This document shows positions 49,158-60,387 of a DNA stretch of 64,000 bases, in pieces (the stretch's first letter is position 1; the number at the start of each line of letters is the position of its first letter). A program made the translations under genes and the position numbers. The DNA comes from Plasmopara viticola (Eukaryota > Oomycota > Peronosporomycetes > Peronosporales > Peronosporaceae): contig MBPM02000008.1 in NCBI GenBank assembly GCA_001695595.3, positions 1,488,001 through 1,552,000 on the forward strand. The letters are read 5' to 3'. The notes under the pieces were generated by a model that was not told the DNA's origin, did not search any database, and saw nothing but the letters and a program-made list of their open reading frames with translations.

Positions 49158-49510
49158 ACCTTACTGCCTCGCTTGGAAAAGGTTGGGGTGACGCCCTCCT
49201 TCCAAGCGCGGGGGCTAAATGTTCGCGCGCTTCGGGCAGGTGCTCTCGGGCATCTGCAGGTCTCTAACGAGTCTCACCCTCGACGCGACGGTCTCCAGCA
49301 CCGGGCGTTACCTGGGCTCTTACCAAGTCAGAAGCTAAGCAAAATAATGGAAGACCCTCACGACCTCGGTGCTGGCTGCACTGCCCGCCGAACGAGATCC
49401 GACGTATGCGGATACCACCCTATGCCGTGGACTAGCCAGACTGAGCCTAGCACGTGCATAACTTGGCAACGCGATTACGTAATACATTACATTACATTAC
49501 CTTACTGCCT
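49158..49510. repeat. 12-bp target-site duplications of SINE-like copy C
   Basis: ACCTTACTGCCT occurs at 49158-49169 and at 49499-49510, bracketing the element. Confidence 0.85.
49170..49498 (+). mobile_element. SINE-like retroelement, copy C (full length)
   Basis: About 329 bp matching 3056-3374 along its length and ending in TACATTACATTAC-type repeats. It is flanked by the 12-bp direct repeat ACCTTACTGCCT at 49158-49169 and 49499-49510, a target-site duplication. Its 5' part contains three successive hairpin-forming segments: a G-rich/C-rich pair at the very start, AAGCGCG pairing with CGCGCTT, and GCAGGTGC pairing with GCATCTGC. Confidence 0.87.
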
Positions 49511-50883
49511 TTTTTGGCCTATTTCTTATTTGTTCCTAACTGTAATCCAAATATGCATTTAAATATGATTCTGGCATGTAAAAAGAATAATACTGGCATG
49601 TAAAGCCGATACTATTTTCTTTATATCACTTGATGCCACTATGCGAATCGGTACAAGTGCTTCGGAGACCCAATATTTTCAGATTTAGCTCGGCTTCATG
49701 CAACATCTTCAGACAGATATATTTTTTGTATACACCCGAATGGTCAAAATATTCTCAAGTAGCATCCACTACAAAATAAAGACAGACACTTTTTCGGAGC
49801 AAATATGTCACTCCGAAAACAGACAACATGCAAGCTGTTGTTTCGAACCACCAAATGGTACAATGTACTTTAGAGCGTATTTCTACATTAATAAATGGTA
49901 AAGATTGAATAAAGGGGATATTGACTCAATTTGAAATTTGTCAGAATGTGAAACAAAATGCTTAGAACACTGGTACAAAACTAGACATTCAAGTGCCTGA
50001 CAGATTCGCAAGCCTGTTTCTGTACTGTTGCACACCAAACGCCGAAATGTGCTCCCACGGGTGCAGACGCAGGCGCATGCTGTCTGACGAAATGCAATCA
50101 ACTTAATGGCCGCGACGGCTTTCTTGCCACTTCCCCGCCTCTCTTTCCGCAAGCGCTTAATGTCGAACAATTCATCCATCTTCTTTTAATTCGCAAGTGA
50201 GGGTCAGACCATGTGGTAGTTTACCGCATGGTCTGACCCGTTGTTTTAAACGTTTAGGTGAAGTTTTAATCTCCTTTAATAAAATTTCTCTATTTTGGCT
50301 AGGGATAGCTATCCCCCTCCTAGATGATGCTTGCTTTGCTAGGGAAATTTGCGAAACACCAAGTACGCGCAAATGGTAACAGACATCGATATATGCAGAG
50401 AATCTTAAAATAGGCATTTTTTAAGTATGGAAACACTTTATCACCCAAATATAACAATTCGACACTTGCTTCGGTAGTTCCATCTGCCTGCTGCACTCTA
50501 CGCGATAAAAGATGCAGCACATTGCGAGAGCGATGCTTGTCTGAATCGTCTTTCCCATCTGCACAAACCGTCTTTATTTTCATACCATCGGATATAAAGT
50601 TCACCTAACACCATTGACTTTTTAATTTTCTTATCCCAATGTCGGCTATGCACAAGTATAATGTCTCTCGAAGTAAAAAAACTAATTTTTTCAGTACGTC
50701 CAGTACCACAATGCGGTGCACAGGACACTGTCCTTTTTCATGTTTTGCGGCTTAGATTTGTGACGCGAAATACTTAAGCCAAGTTTGATGATTTGACGTT
50801 ATAGTACAAGTAGGAATGTCGCTAAAAAGCTAATTTAATTTTTTCACTTTCTATCTCGTCGCTAAAAGTTCAAAAGCTAAGGT
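49511..50883. other. intergenic with unresolved minus-strand coding-like frames
   Basis: On the minus strand, frames at 50728-50498, 50604-50320 and 50417-50172 read like broken protein (for example ASSRRGIAIPSQNREILLKE). A short basic frame MDELFDIKRLRKERRGSGKK starts at 50179. I do not recognise a family. It could be a relic or a gene with small exons. The hairpin at 50200-50240 lies inside it. Confidence 0.3.
50200..50240. repeat. strong inverted repeat (hairpin)
   Basis: GGGTCAGACCATG is followed after a short spacer by its exact reverse complement CATGGTCTGACCC. The stem continues through GGTA/TACC to a GTT loop, with one mismatch. Confidence 0.85.
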
Positions 50884-50896
50884 CTCATTTTGACCA
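50884..50896 (+). promoter_or_regulatory. oomycete initiator-type core promoter of the cystatin gene
   Basis: CTCATTTTGACCA resembles the oomycete initiator and flanking element. It lies about 30 nt before the ATG at 50918, a normal spacing for these genes. Confidence 0.6.
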
Positions 50897-50917
50897 GATC
50901 CAGCCTCGTCTTCCGTC

Positions 50918-51304
50918 ATGGCATCCATCCGCTCTTTAGCTCAATTCATGAGCTTGGTTCTAGCTATTGCCTCAGCTCAGAACGAAGCGATGTCAGGCAG
51001 CTACTATCAACAGGATATCACTGACGAAGACGTGAATCTCCTTACAAAAGTAGCGAGCGATGTCTCTATGTATAGCACTGACGTGGCGGTGAGGATCTGC
51101 CTTTTTGCTGTTGAAAGTCTACAAGTCCAAGTGGTCTATGGCATCAACTACAAGTTTCTAGTGGCGGGCTGCAATGCGGCCACGGACGAAGAACTCGGCG
51201 CTTGTGTTGATCGCGACTGCGAACATTACAATTATAATGTTGTGATTTTTTCTCACCCGTGGAATGATACGCTCCAAGTTACATCTATTACCCCTGCGGA
51301 TTAA
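50918..51304 (+). CDS. secreted cystatin-like cysteine protease inhibitor (EPIC type)
   Basis: Single exon, 128 aa. Residues 1-20 form a signal peptide (MASIRSLAQFMSLVLAIASA). The mature part has the three cystatin contact points: an N-terminal glycine (G27), the first loop QVVYG (71-75, fitting QxVxG) and the second loop HPW (113-115). Four cysteines (61, 85, 96, 101) could make two disulfides. The overall pattern (MY, RICL, VAGC, ELGAC, VVIFSHPW, VTSITPA) matches the EPIC inhibitors of Phytophthora, which are secreted into the plant apoplast and inhibit papain-like host proteases. The gene is preceded by an initiator motif and is isolated between repeats. Confidence 0.93.
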   Translation: MASIRSLAQFMSLVLAIASAQNEAMSGSYYQQDITDEDVNLLTKVASDVSMYSTDVAVRICLFAVESLQVQVVYGINYKFLVAGCNAATDEELGACVDRDCEHYNYNVVIFSHPWNDTLQVTSITPAD

Positions 51305-51671
51305 GCGCTTAGGTATCTATGCTACTCCTGTTAATGGGGTTGGTCATTTATAATTATACTTTGCACTCGAGCTAGACTTTGTTTTGATAATGGGCCACCG
51401 CGGTGAAGGAATGCTTGACTTTGCGCAGGCGATAGTAAGGACTTGATGCAAAATGTGTTTAATGAGGCTTGATGTATTCCACCGGCAAATAAATTTGGAC
51501 ATTAAATTCGCAAGTATGCACTTTAAGCGTCGTGAAAGTTTGCGAGCCAAAAGCAAGGCCCATCAGGTGACCAAGTTTGTTCTAAGAAACACATTGAGAC
51601 GACATCAATTCAATCACCCAGCCTGTTTGTTGACGAAAACTATACTCTGGACTTGTCAACCACAAAGCCTT

Positions 51672-52658
51672 TTAGATCTTGCTAGATTCACGGCGACGTC
51701 GAAGCGCGGGCTCATCGGCACTTGCCGACGTTGGCTGTTGCCTTACTTTTGGTCGATAGCTTCTTGGATAACCGGAGTACAAGACTCGCTGATTGCGTCT
51801 CGCATCCTTCGTGGTTTTGTAGATCGCAATAACGATCGTCAGGAAGAAAAAGAGACCCAATATTCCCACCACTGGTAACACCAATTGTTGGAACACCACT
51901 AGCGCTGCATTGAGCGCCGTTTGCTCTTTCACAACGTACCAATCGAGAAACCGTTTTGCAAGCCTTGCGTTTTCCAAATTCTCAGCTTTATCGCTGTCCG
52001 CTAGGTCAACATCAACCGCTTTTCGCTCCTTCTGTTGCTTTCCTAGGTCTGGCTTTCGCGTTTCTTCGTAATGCTGTCGATGTGGCTGCTTCTCCATCTC
52101 TTGTTGTTTCACCTCCTGCAGCCTCTCCGGCCCACCTTCTTCTAAATTCTCTTCCAACTCGCGCTGCCACTCCAGCTCTTCTAAAATCTCTAGCTCTTTC
52201 TTGTCTTCTCTCGTCAAATCTCTCTGTAGCTCTAGATCTACCAGTAGCTGCTGTTTCTTCTTGTCTTGTATCATCTGCAACGTCTGCTCGTTTCTCTGCG
52301 TAGCCTCCTCGAGACTCTGTAGCGTCTCCTTCCACGTCACCACATTCTCCATGGCCTTCTTCTGCATTCGATCCACCTCCATCATCGCTGTCTTCATGTT
52401 TCTTGCCACTTCCTCCTGCACGAATGCCAACTTCGTCCGTGTTTCCATTGTCAATAGCTGGAGCTGTGTGTCTTCCATTGCCAAAAGGTTTACCACGTGC
52501 TGCGCTGCACTCAGTTGCTGATCCACGTCCACGAGCGCTCGCTGCATCTCTTCTACCTTAGCTTCGAGCATCGGATCCAATGTGTTTACTGTATCGTTTC
52601 CATGCGTCAAAGTCTTACACAGCAGTATCAAGCCACAGAATTTTTGCCGTTTCCGCAT
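51672..52658 (-). CDS. coiled-coil protein with C-terminal membrane helix, unknown function
   Basis: Single exon, 328 aa, not recognised. A short hydrophobic N-terminus (FCGLILLCKTL) may be a signal sequence. Residues ~28-230 are a long charged coiled coil, rich in E, K, Q and L, with heptad-like spacing (LDPMLEAKVEEMQRALVDVD and onward). A single membrane segment follows near 255-280 (LPVVGILGLFFFLTIVIAIY), then a basic, proline-containing tail. The coding frame is full length without stops, and its composition is unlike the decayed DNA around it. It could be an organelle or ER membrane tether; no function is assigned. Confidence 0.7.
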   Translation of the reverse strand: MRKRQKFCGLILLCKTLTHGNDTVNTLDPMLEAKVEEMQRALVDVDQQLSAAQHVVNLLAMEDTQLQLLTMETRTKLAFVQEEVARNMKTAMMEVDRMQKKAMENVVTWKETLQSLEEATQRNEQTLQMIQDKKKQQLLVDLELQRDLTREDKKELEILEELEWQRELEENLEEGGPERLQEVKQQEMEKQPHRQHYEETRKPDLGKQQKERKAVDVDLADSDKAENLENARLAKRFLDWYVVKEQTALNAALVVFQQLVLPVVGILGLFFFLTIVIAIYKTTKDARRNQRVLYSGYPRSYRPKVRQQPTSASADEPALRRRRESSKI

Positions 52659-53749
52659 GTGATTTGAGACTGCACTAAAGTATTGAGCCCAAAAGAAACA
52701 TTTATCTGGAATTGTACCGCTGCATTGGTACAGTGCGACTTTGTGTATATAGTTCTAAGGCTTTGCTCGAAGCTCCCACATGCTTAGTCTGCATGCTCAG
52801 CAATGCTCAATGGCTGCAATTATGCCGCCGTAAGCACAGTCGCTCTGTGAGCCAAACATATATTTAACTTTGACATTTATAGTCTTCTCTAAAATCTCAA
52901 ACAGCGCATGGATCTTGACATCGTCATGTTCGGAGGAGGGGGTGTCATTATAGTTGCACCGCAATGTGCGGCCTCTCAAATTTCACGTAGTACGGCCAAG
53001 TAGTTAGCGCGACGGGCGATGTCATTCGCGCCAACACAAAAGATTACTTCAAGACATTATGCCTTCGAAATGTAAAAAACAGACGCTCTATGAAAGAGCT
53101 ATACAAATGCAATTAAACTAGCACACCTTTTTTTCTTCTTTTTAAAAATTCCAACCTGAGTGTTCACTAAGACTGCTACCTCCAACTACATAAGTCAAAG
53201 ATGAATACATACGATACGCTATCGCATCGCTAAATGTAGATGACGTAATCGAATTACGGACACGACGACGCTTGGTGATTACGAAGCATTGAAAGCTAGC
53301 CGTTGATTGAAGCTGTCAATAAGCAAAGTTGAAAGACAGGCTTAGATTCAGCATACAATTGCGAGTTAAGGACAAAAATAATCACCATTTAATTCAAGAC
53401 CTGCTTCGCACACCAGGTTAGAGCCCAATAACTGGCTTCGACGGCGCCCCAAGCGCACTAACGAGAGAACGTCGACGCTCGAATACTGGCCATCCTTGTC
53501 GACCTCCACGCGCAAATTGCGCAGATGGAGATCTCGCAGCTGAAGCGCGATGAAGAAGAACGGTTGATGGACGCAATCAAGTCCTAGACGTTCCGCTCTG
53601 CGCTTGTCCACGGTCGCGGTGATGCATCTATGCCTTCGGACAATTACCAATACGTCCAAGGAACGGGAGGGGTCGCTCAAGTTTGATGAAGCACAAAGCA
53701 GGTTAAAGTACAGCACTACCGCAATGGCAAGAACCACAAGTAGCGCCGC
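52659..53749. other. intergenic, then possible 5' part of a Copia element
   Basis: No independent gene supported. The minus-strand frame 53869-53366 lies opposite the Copia gag and is likely a shadow. No LTR could be matched to the right side of the element. Confidence 0.4.
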
Positions 53750-56700
53750 ATATGCGGGTGCCGAACTCAGAGATGGAGTATGCGGCGGCGCAAGATTACG
53801 TGCGTCAAACGAAACCGGGCGCGCAACGAGCAATGTCAGTTCCAGACGAGCGCCAACAAAAATTGACAACCCGCAAATTTGATGCTTCCGAGCTTAATCG
53901 AGGCTTGGGCTTCAATTTTATTGGGCCAGGGGCGAGCGTTTCTGCGCCGAATTCAGTACGCTCAAGCGGCGTGTGCTTTGAATGGTCTGAAGACGAAAGA
54001 ACTGACCTATCCGGCCACTACCCGAGCGACACGGCTGGGCATGACTACAACAAGCAGATTGATGCGTAGCGGTGCGAGTCTCCCACGCTTGCACACATCA
54101 GGGAGCGGCTGAACCACCATTCAGGTATATGATTACCGCGCCTTAGGCGATGGAGCTCATTACAGCAAAGAAGGAATCTACGCAAACTTGGCCCGCGCAT
54201 TATCTCTACGTAGTGGCTGTGAGCACTGCGCGTGACGGCGCCGACGCGAAAGTGCTTGATAACATTGTATGCTATGCGTCAAGTGAGCTACATACGGTGC
54301 TAATGGCTATGTACGACAAAAATCGAGTCGAGTATCTTGATCAAGCTGAGGAGCTTGCACATTTTGTACAATCGGTATAGATAAATACGTGCTCAAGAAA
54401 GGTGTGCTTTTAAGTGTGTGGCACATTGCGGATCTACTACAAAAATTGTTTTTAGTGAGCTGTTTTACGAAGGATGTAGAACCAGGCACTTTTGAGCGAG
54501 ATGGCTGCTTTGCTTATGCAATAGGTCTACGATGGAAGCTTGGTGCTCGCCAAGGATAAGAATTGATTTAGCTTTGCATGACACCAATTTAAGTCGAAAT
54601 GGCAAATGTGACAAATTTGATGGGATGCCATGGGGACACCAATTCGAACCTCTAGCATCTTTAGCTTGGTCACATAGGCTTTAGTGTAGTTGATGCCATT
54701 GTTAAAAAAAACTATGGAAGTGGTTTTGGCAGTGCATCTGTTAAGCAGTGAGAGGCGGGTGAGATGTTCGCTTGGCAAACAAACGCGTATAGGCTACATT
54801 AAGTCATTATCTAGCCATACAAAACAAGTGCTGGAGGTTATCCAGAGTGCCCCACGCAGACGTTTGCTTTTAGTGGAAAGCATTTTTTGCACATTTATTG
54901 ACGACAAGCTACACTTTTGTATAATGCGTAACAAGTCCGAAGTCGCTGCCAAGTTCGCTGATTAGGTTGCGCTGGTTAAAATTCAGACCGGATAATGAGT
55001 AAAGTTGTTTTGCAGTGACAATGGTGGAGAATATGCATCGCACAGAATGGCCAAGTTTTGTAGTGACCGGGTGATCGCTCAAAAGTCCATCCCGCCGTAA
55101 GTCTTACAGCTGATTAGAGTGGCTGAGCGCATGAACCATTTGTTTGTTGAGTTTTCGAGGTGCATGGTAGAACACGCTGGATAATCAAAAGTTTACTGGG
55201 TGTAGGTAGTTATGATCGCTGTATCCCTACAAAATCGTTATCTTACATGCGCTGTTTCTCACGACAAGTCGCTTCATCAAATTTGAACCGGTAAAAAGAC
55301 ATTGCTGGTAAACTTAAGATGTTTGGTTGCCACGCTTTCGTCACGGTTCCCAAAGGAAAACGCACCAAATTTGGTGCAAGGTCAATACGCTGCCACTTAA
55401 TCGGTTATAACATGAAAAAGCGTATCATTTGAGGAACTCCAATTCTGTCGTGTACTATGCAGTCGCGGTGTCAAGTTTTTGGGAAAGGTCTTTGACATTG
55501 AAAAGTGCAACCGTTGCAATAAAGATGTAGTCATCGAACATGACGAGGAAACTGATGAAGAATCACAAGAGAAAGATATGACTACTGCCGATGTTGACGT
55601 TGAGATTGGCAAGAAATAACACCAACGAAATGAATTGCTTAAGAAAGCAACATACACACCAAAAATTAAGCGTCCCACAACCCTCAGCCAATGTCGTGGA
55701 CTTGAAGGGATGTCGGCAGCAGCACAAGACTGCTTTAACGTTGAGGCGGATTACGTCGTGGATTCAGCGGGAAAAATGCCGAATCCAAAAAAGTCGGTTA
55801 TGGAACCCAGGACGCATTGAGTGGAAGGTAGCGTGTGACTTGGAGGTCAAGTCACTCCATAAGAACAAGAGTTGAGAGAATGTGTCGTTGCCGATGTCCG
55901 TATGAGAGAGGGTAAACTGAAAGGTTCAAGGCGCTGCTTGTAGCAAAGACTTCGCACAGAAGTACGGCATTGACTATGACGAAACGTTTGCACCGACAGC
56001 CATGTTTACCTCAATTTGAATTCCACTTAGTCTGGCTGCCAAGTACAACCTCACACTGCATCGGATGGACCTTCCTCAATGAATTGTAAGATGAAGATAT
56101 ATACATGGCTCAGCCGGACGGACGGCTTTGTGCTTTAACGAACACCTGGATTTTTTGCAAGCTCAAGCGGTAACTATACGGCCCAAAATAGTCACCTCAC
56201 ATGTGAAACAAGACCATTGACGAGGTCATGCTTGAGCTGGGGTTAAGGAAGTTTGATTCCGTCCTCTGCATTTACTTGATGCAAAAGGACCTGGCCATGA
56301 TCTTTGTGGCTCTTCACGTTGGTAATTTGGTACTCGCAAGCAGCAGTGTCAAGATTCTCCATCACCAATCAAGTATTAAGTGATCGTTTTGAAATCACTG
56401 ATCAAGGCCGGCTCAAATATTTCCTCGGAATCGAAATCGAGTAAGACATGACAAATGGAGCTGTTACGATGGGGCAGACAAAGTTTGCCAGAGACATTTT
56501 GCACAAGGTCAAGTTGAATGACAGTAACTTGGTCAAGACGCCCGAAGAGATGGGCCTCAAGCTGACAAAGAATATGTGTGAAGACTATTGTAAGCACGAC
56601 ATGACCTTAGCTGGACTACCATATCGAAATGCAGTAGGCTGCATCATGTATCTCATGGTATGTTCTCGACCGGACCTCGCAGCAGCACTGGCAGTACTCA

Positions 56701-57270
56701 ACCAATTTGCTGCAGATCCATGTCCAACTGATTGGCAAGTGCGCAAGCGTACATTCGGGGCACAAGGACACATGGTATTAAATATAAAGTGAGCGGCACG
56801 TATGGACTTCGAGGCTATTTCGATGCAGACTGGCTGGGGGTATTGCGACACGAAGAAGCACATGTTGCTATGCGTTTATGATGAAGTGCGGGGGCATCAG
56901 CTAGAGAAAAAGAAGCAGCGTACGGTGACGCTGTCATCTGCCGACGTTGAATACATGGCGCTATCGGAAGCGGCACAAGATGCTATATGGCTAGAGATAT
57001 CTTATGTGATAGGTGAGATGACAACTGATGAAGTGGTCACAGTTTACGAGGACAATCAAGGCTTCATCGCACTGGCCGGAAATTCAGAGTTTCACGAGTG
57101 CACCAAGCACATTGAAATTTGTTTTCATTTTGCTCGCGAAAAGGTTGACGATGGTCAAGAGGTGTTGCACTTTTGCTTTACAGAAGACATGATGGCTGAC
57201 ATGATGATCAAGCCAATCAATGCTGCTGACAAGAAGACATCTCGACCAGCAAACCACCAACCGGTACAGC
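53750..57270 (+). pseudogene. second Ty1/Copia element, decayed gag-pol
   Basis: Copia protein segments follow in order on the plus strand, in changing frames: gag (FDASELNRGLGFNFIG near 53880; YLYVVAVSTARDGADAKVLD near 54200); pre-integrase remnants near 54640-54780; integrase DNGGEYASH near 55020; the conserved ...KARL(L)VAK segment of RT near 55930 and AQPDG near 56110; RT end NLVLASS near 56325; RNase H CIMYLMVCSRPDLAAALAVL (~56640), SSADVEYMALSEAAQDAIWL (~56937), VYEDNQGFIALAGN (~57045) and DMMADMMIKPI (~57187). Many stops and frameshifts make it inactive. It is a different family from the element at 39-43.6 kb. I could not identify its LTRs. Confidence 0.88.
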
Positions 57271-57410
57271 AACGCAAGTGTCCGACGGCGGTTGTCAAAC
57301 GTGGCGAGCATACGAAAATGACATGTCAGGATGGGCATGCGTTCCGATTGGCTAAAAGGACACCTCCAAACTACTATAGTATAGTGAGTCTAGTACATCG
57401 TAAATGAGTG

Positions 57411-60387
57411 GCTTGGAGGTAGTAAACATTTTGCAAAGTAAGGCTCATAAAAATACTCGCTTTGCATTTTGCCAACAAATGCCCCAGCAACTTTTTTTAA
57501 TTTTCCTAACATAATGTCTTCATCTGCTTTTTAAAGCTATGCAACCTCGTTGCAAAATTTGCATGGTCAGCCCGCCATTTTTTCTAAAAGACTAGGTCAA
57601 ATTGCTTTTCAAATCTGTTTGGAAGCGTGTTGTAGTCCAAGCTGAATCGACTTTCACTCTTTCGATTTTGTACGAATTCCATGGCTATTTTCCAACATAA
57701 ACGAGGCTGTTTATCCTTAGCTGAACTCCAGAGCTGTCATATCTCCTTCAAAGCGGCTTTACGTGGAAATTTTTTCAAAGCATATCGATCCAAAAGCCCG
57801 CAATAGTCAATATAATTGGGTGATCGTGTCAAAAGCGTCGCTGGGGTATTTGATCATTTCCTTGTAGGCTTCCACATTTGTATCTGATGGTACTTTGCAG
57901 TAGATACTGCAGCAAATTTTAGCAAATAAATCAGATATTGCTCTATCAGTAGCAGCACCCATGTACATCAAACTGATATCGACTTTGTCCCGTACTATTT
58001 TATTTAAGCGGGTGAGAAAAAGTTATGGCTTCGTATACGCATAGCAGCCATAGAGCCCCGAAGCAGATATACTTATTGGTCGAAGCGAGCGCCGGAAGTG
58101 TATTGGAAACACTTGCTCGCGAGGTTTGCACGGGCAATTTGTGTCATATCCACGGACGACATTTGGTCAAAGTTGATAGACAGCCGATAACAAAGTAAGT
58201 GGGACTATAAAAACGAAACATTGTGTGCGCGTTTGTGAAATAGCGAAATACACCCAGGGATGCTGTATCATATTAGTCAGCTCACTAATTTAGCAAGGAG
58301 TGCTGCAACACTGGGATGTCTCTTTCAGGCGTATGCTTTAAGTGTGGCTTTAAACAACTAAGTAAATGACTGAATGGGTCCAATACAAAGTGCCTGTAGG
58401 ATTAATTAACTAAATCGATTGGAGACGTGGCTGTATCTCTTTGTGCTAGTCTTAGACAACTAGCTTCGACAAATTGAATTACGTTAAGTTCTTATTTCTT
58501 CCGCACAAGTGTTACCGCCTGGGTATCCCTCGAGCAGACTCTTTTGCTTAGCCTGCCTTTGCTTTCGCCTTCATTTTGCTCAGTTTCCAATCGAGCATGC
58601 CCAGACGTAGAAGAGACGGAGACGTGACTTTCTTTTACCTGATCGTTAAAAGCAATTGTGATGAGGGCTTGTGTAGTATTTTCAAGCCTTGAGCCAGTAC
58701 ACATGGAAAGCATTAGTTGTGCGAAGCTCTGAAGGTGATAAATGGTGCTCCTTGTGACTAAGTTGACAAGTATCACGGATAAACCAGCATGGATGAGCCA
58801 CGAATTGGTGGTGTAGATGCTAATAAACAAGCGGGACTCACTCGGAGCAGGTTGTGACGACTAAATTTCTTGCAAATTGGTGCAATTATTCTGATTCACG
58901 GCGCTCGTAAAGCCGTTTCACCGGCTTCGGTAAGCTTGTCTGCAAACTGACTTAGATGCGACGACCCGCCGCGATTTTGCTCTGGCAGAATTGCCCAAGT
59001 TATAGTAAAGAGAAATAAATAGCACGATAGAAATGGCGTCCGGAAAGCCATCGCGATGTGCTATAAAGATGGGCGCACTGCTTGCTGAGTTATCCCTAAT
59101 TACGATTTAGTGGAGGTCTTACAGGACGGTGACTCGCATTCATATGCTGTGTTTGGTAAATTGCAAAGCTTACTATCAACTTTGTTGGTCTCCGTCTTAA
59201 ACTTCGCTCTAGTGATAAGCCCTGCCTTACGATCCAATAGTAATGTTGGGGTAATTCTTACGTAGATGAGGGATTAAACGATTGTAAGGACAACTACTAA
59301 CGTTTGGAGTATAATTTAATCACGTCCTCGCTCCTCGAGTTGGTGACATCGTCAACGAGAGCATTCCAGGTCGTTTTTCACCCCAACACATTGGCATTGA
59401 GACATTTTGCATGGCCGATGACTAGTGCAACACTTCTTAGAAATTACTGCTGGGTGATGAAGCCGTTATGACAGCGTTGTTGCTAGCTTGATATTTTTTG
59501 CATCCTCAGCGAGAAAATTCCATTCGATTGTTCCGCTTTTTGCATTGCTTAAAGCTTTTCATGTTAGAACGGCTTTTTGACTAGCGAGTCACTGAAGACT
59601 CGCCACCCAAGGCATAGACGCAGCCTGTTGATATAGATGCAGCCTCAGTCGCAGAGGCCAAATTTAATCCGGAAGAATATTTGGCTGCCGAAGTAATCTT
59701 CAACAAAATTGCCTGATCATTGCTAATCAATCCGTCCAAGTGACGGTGTTCTCTGCTGCCTGTTTGGTCATCGTGATGACCAAGCTGCCTGTCTGTATCA
59801 AGGTCAAACGTTGATGAGGAACGCTCGTTTCTCTCTCAAATGTACTCTACGCCTCAAGGGGACATGTACAGAACCGATAATCGAAGCTAAGCGCTAATGT
59901 TAAAGGTTGCTTTTGATCAGAAAGGACATCGAAAGATGGTGGCTTCTGGTACACGACAGACATCCAATGGATTTATACCGCACAAAAACTTTGTCTCTCT
60001 TTGTGCAAAGAATATCGATAGGGCTCCAAAATCGTGAGAGCAAGCATATGCCAGCTGATATCCTTACGAAGGTATTTGTCGTAAACAAGCTACTTGTATA
60101 CATTAAAGTATCGAAAAGGCTTCACATTCTAATACCATACTAGAGTATTTTGAACGGTGTCGCTATAAGTAGATAAACATTGTAGCTGCAAGTTTATATG
60201 TGTTCATAATCGTTGGTCTTGTTGTCTTTAATTTAAAACCGAGGACTGGAAAAAGTCATTCAGATCGAAAATTGCAAACGAAATGCTAATCCTGATGTAA
60301 GAAAAATATATCGAAAATCTGCTGTAACAATGCACCCGTACTTGACTCTATTTGTGCATCTTTACAGCTCTATGTCTTCTCTCAGCT
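57411..60387. other. gene-poor stretch with a possible third Copia remnant
   Basis: No gene supported. Near 60041-60080 (+) a short frame reads SKHMPADILTKVF, which resembles the end of Copia RNase H (KHMVADILTKP). That suggests another old fragment around 59.6-60.1 kb. The remainder is interrupted in all frames. Confidence 0.4.

Noticed and set aside
53366..53869. 167-codon minus-strand frame opposite the second Copia gag
   Set aside because: It overlaps recognisable gag sequence on the plus strand, so it is most likely a shadow.
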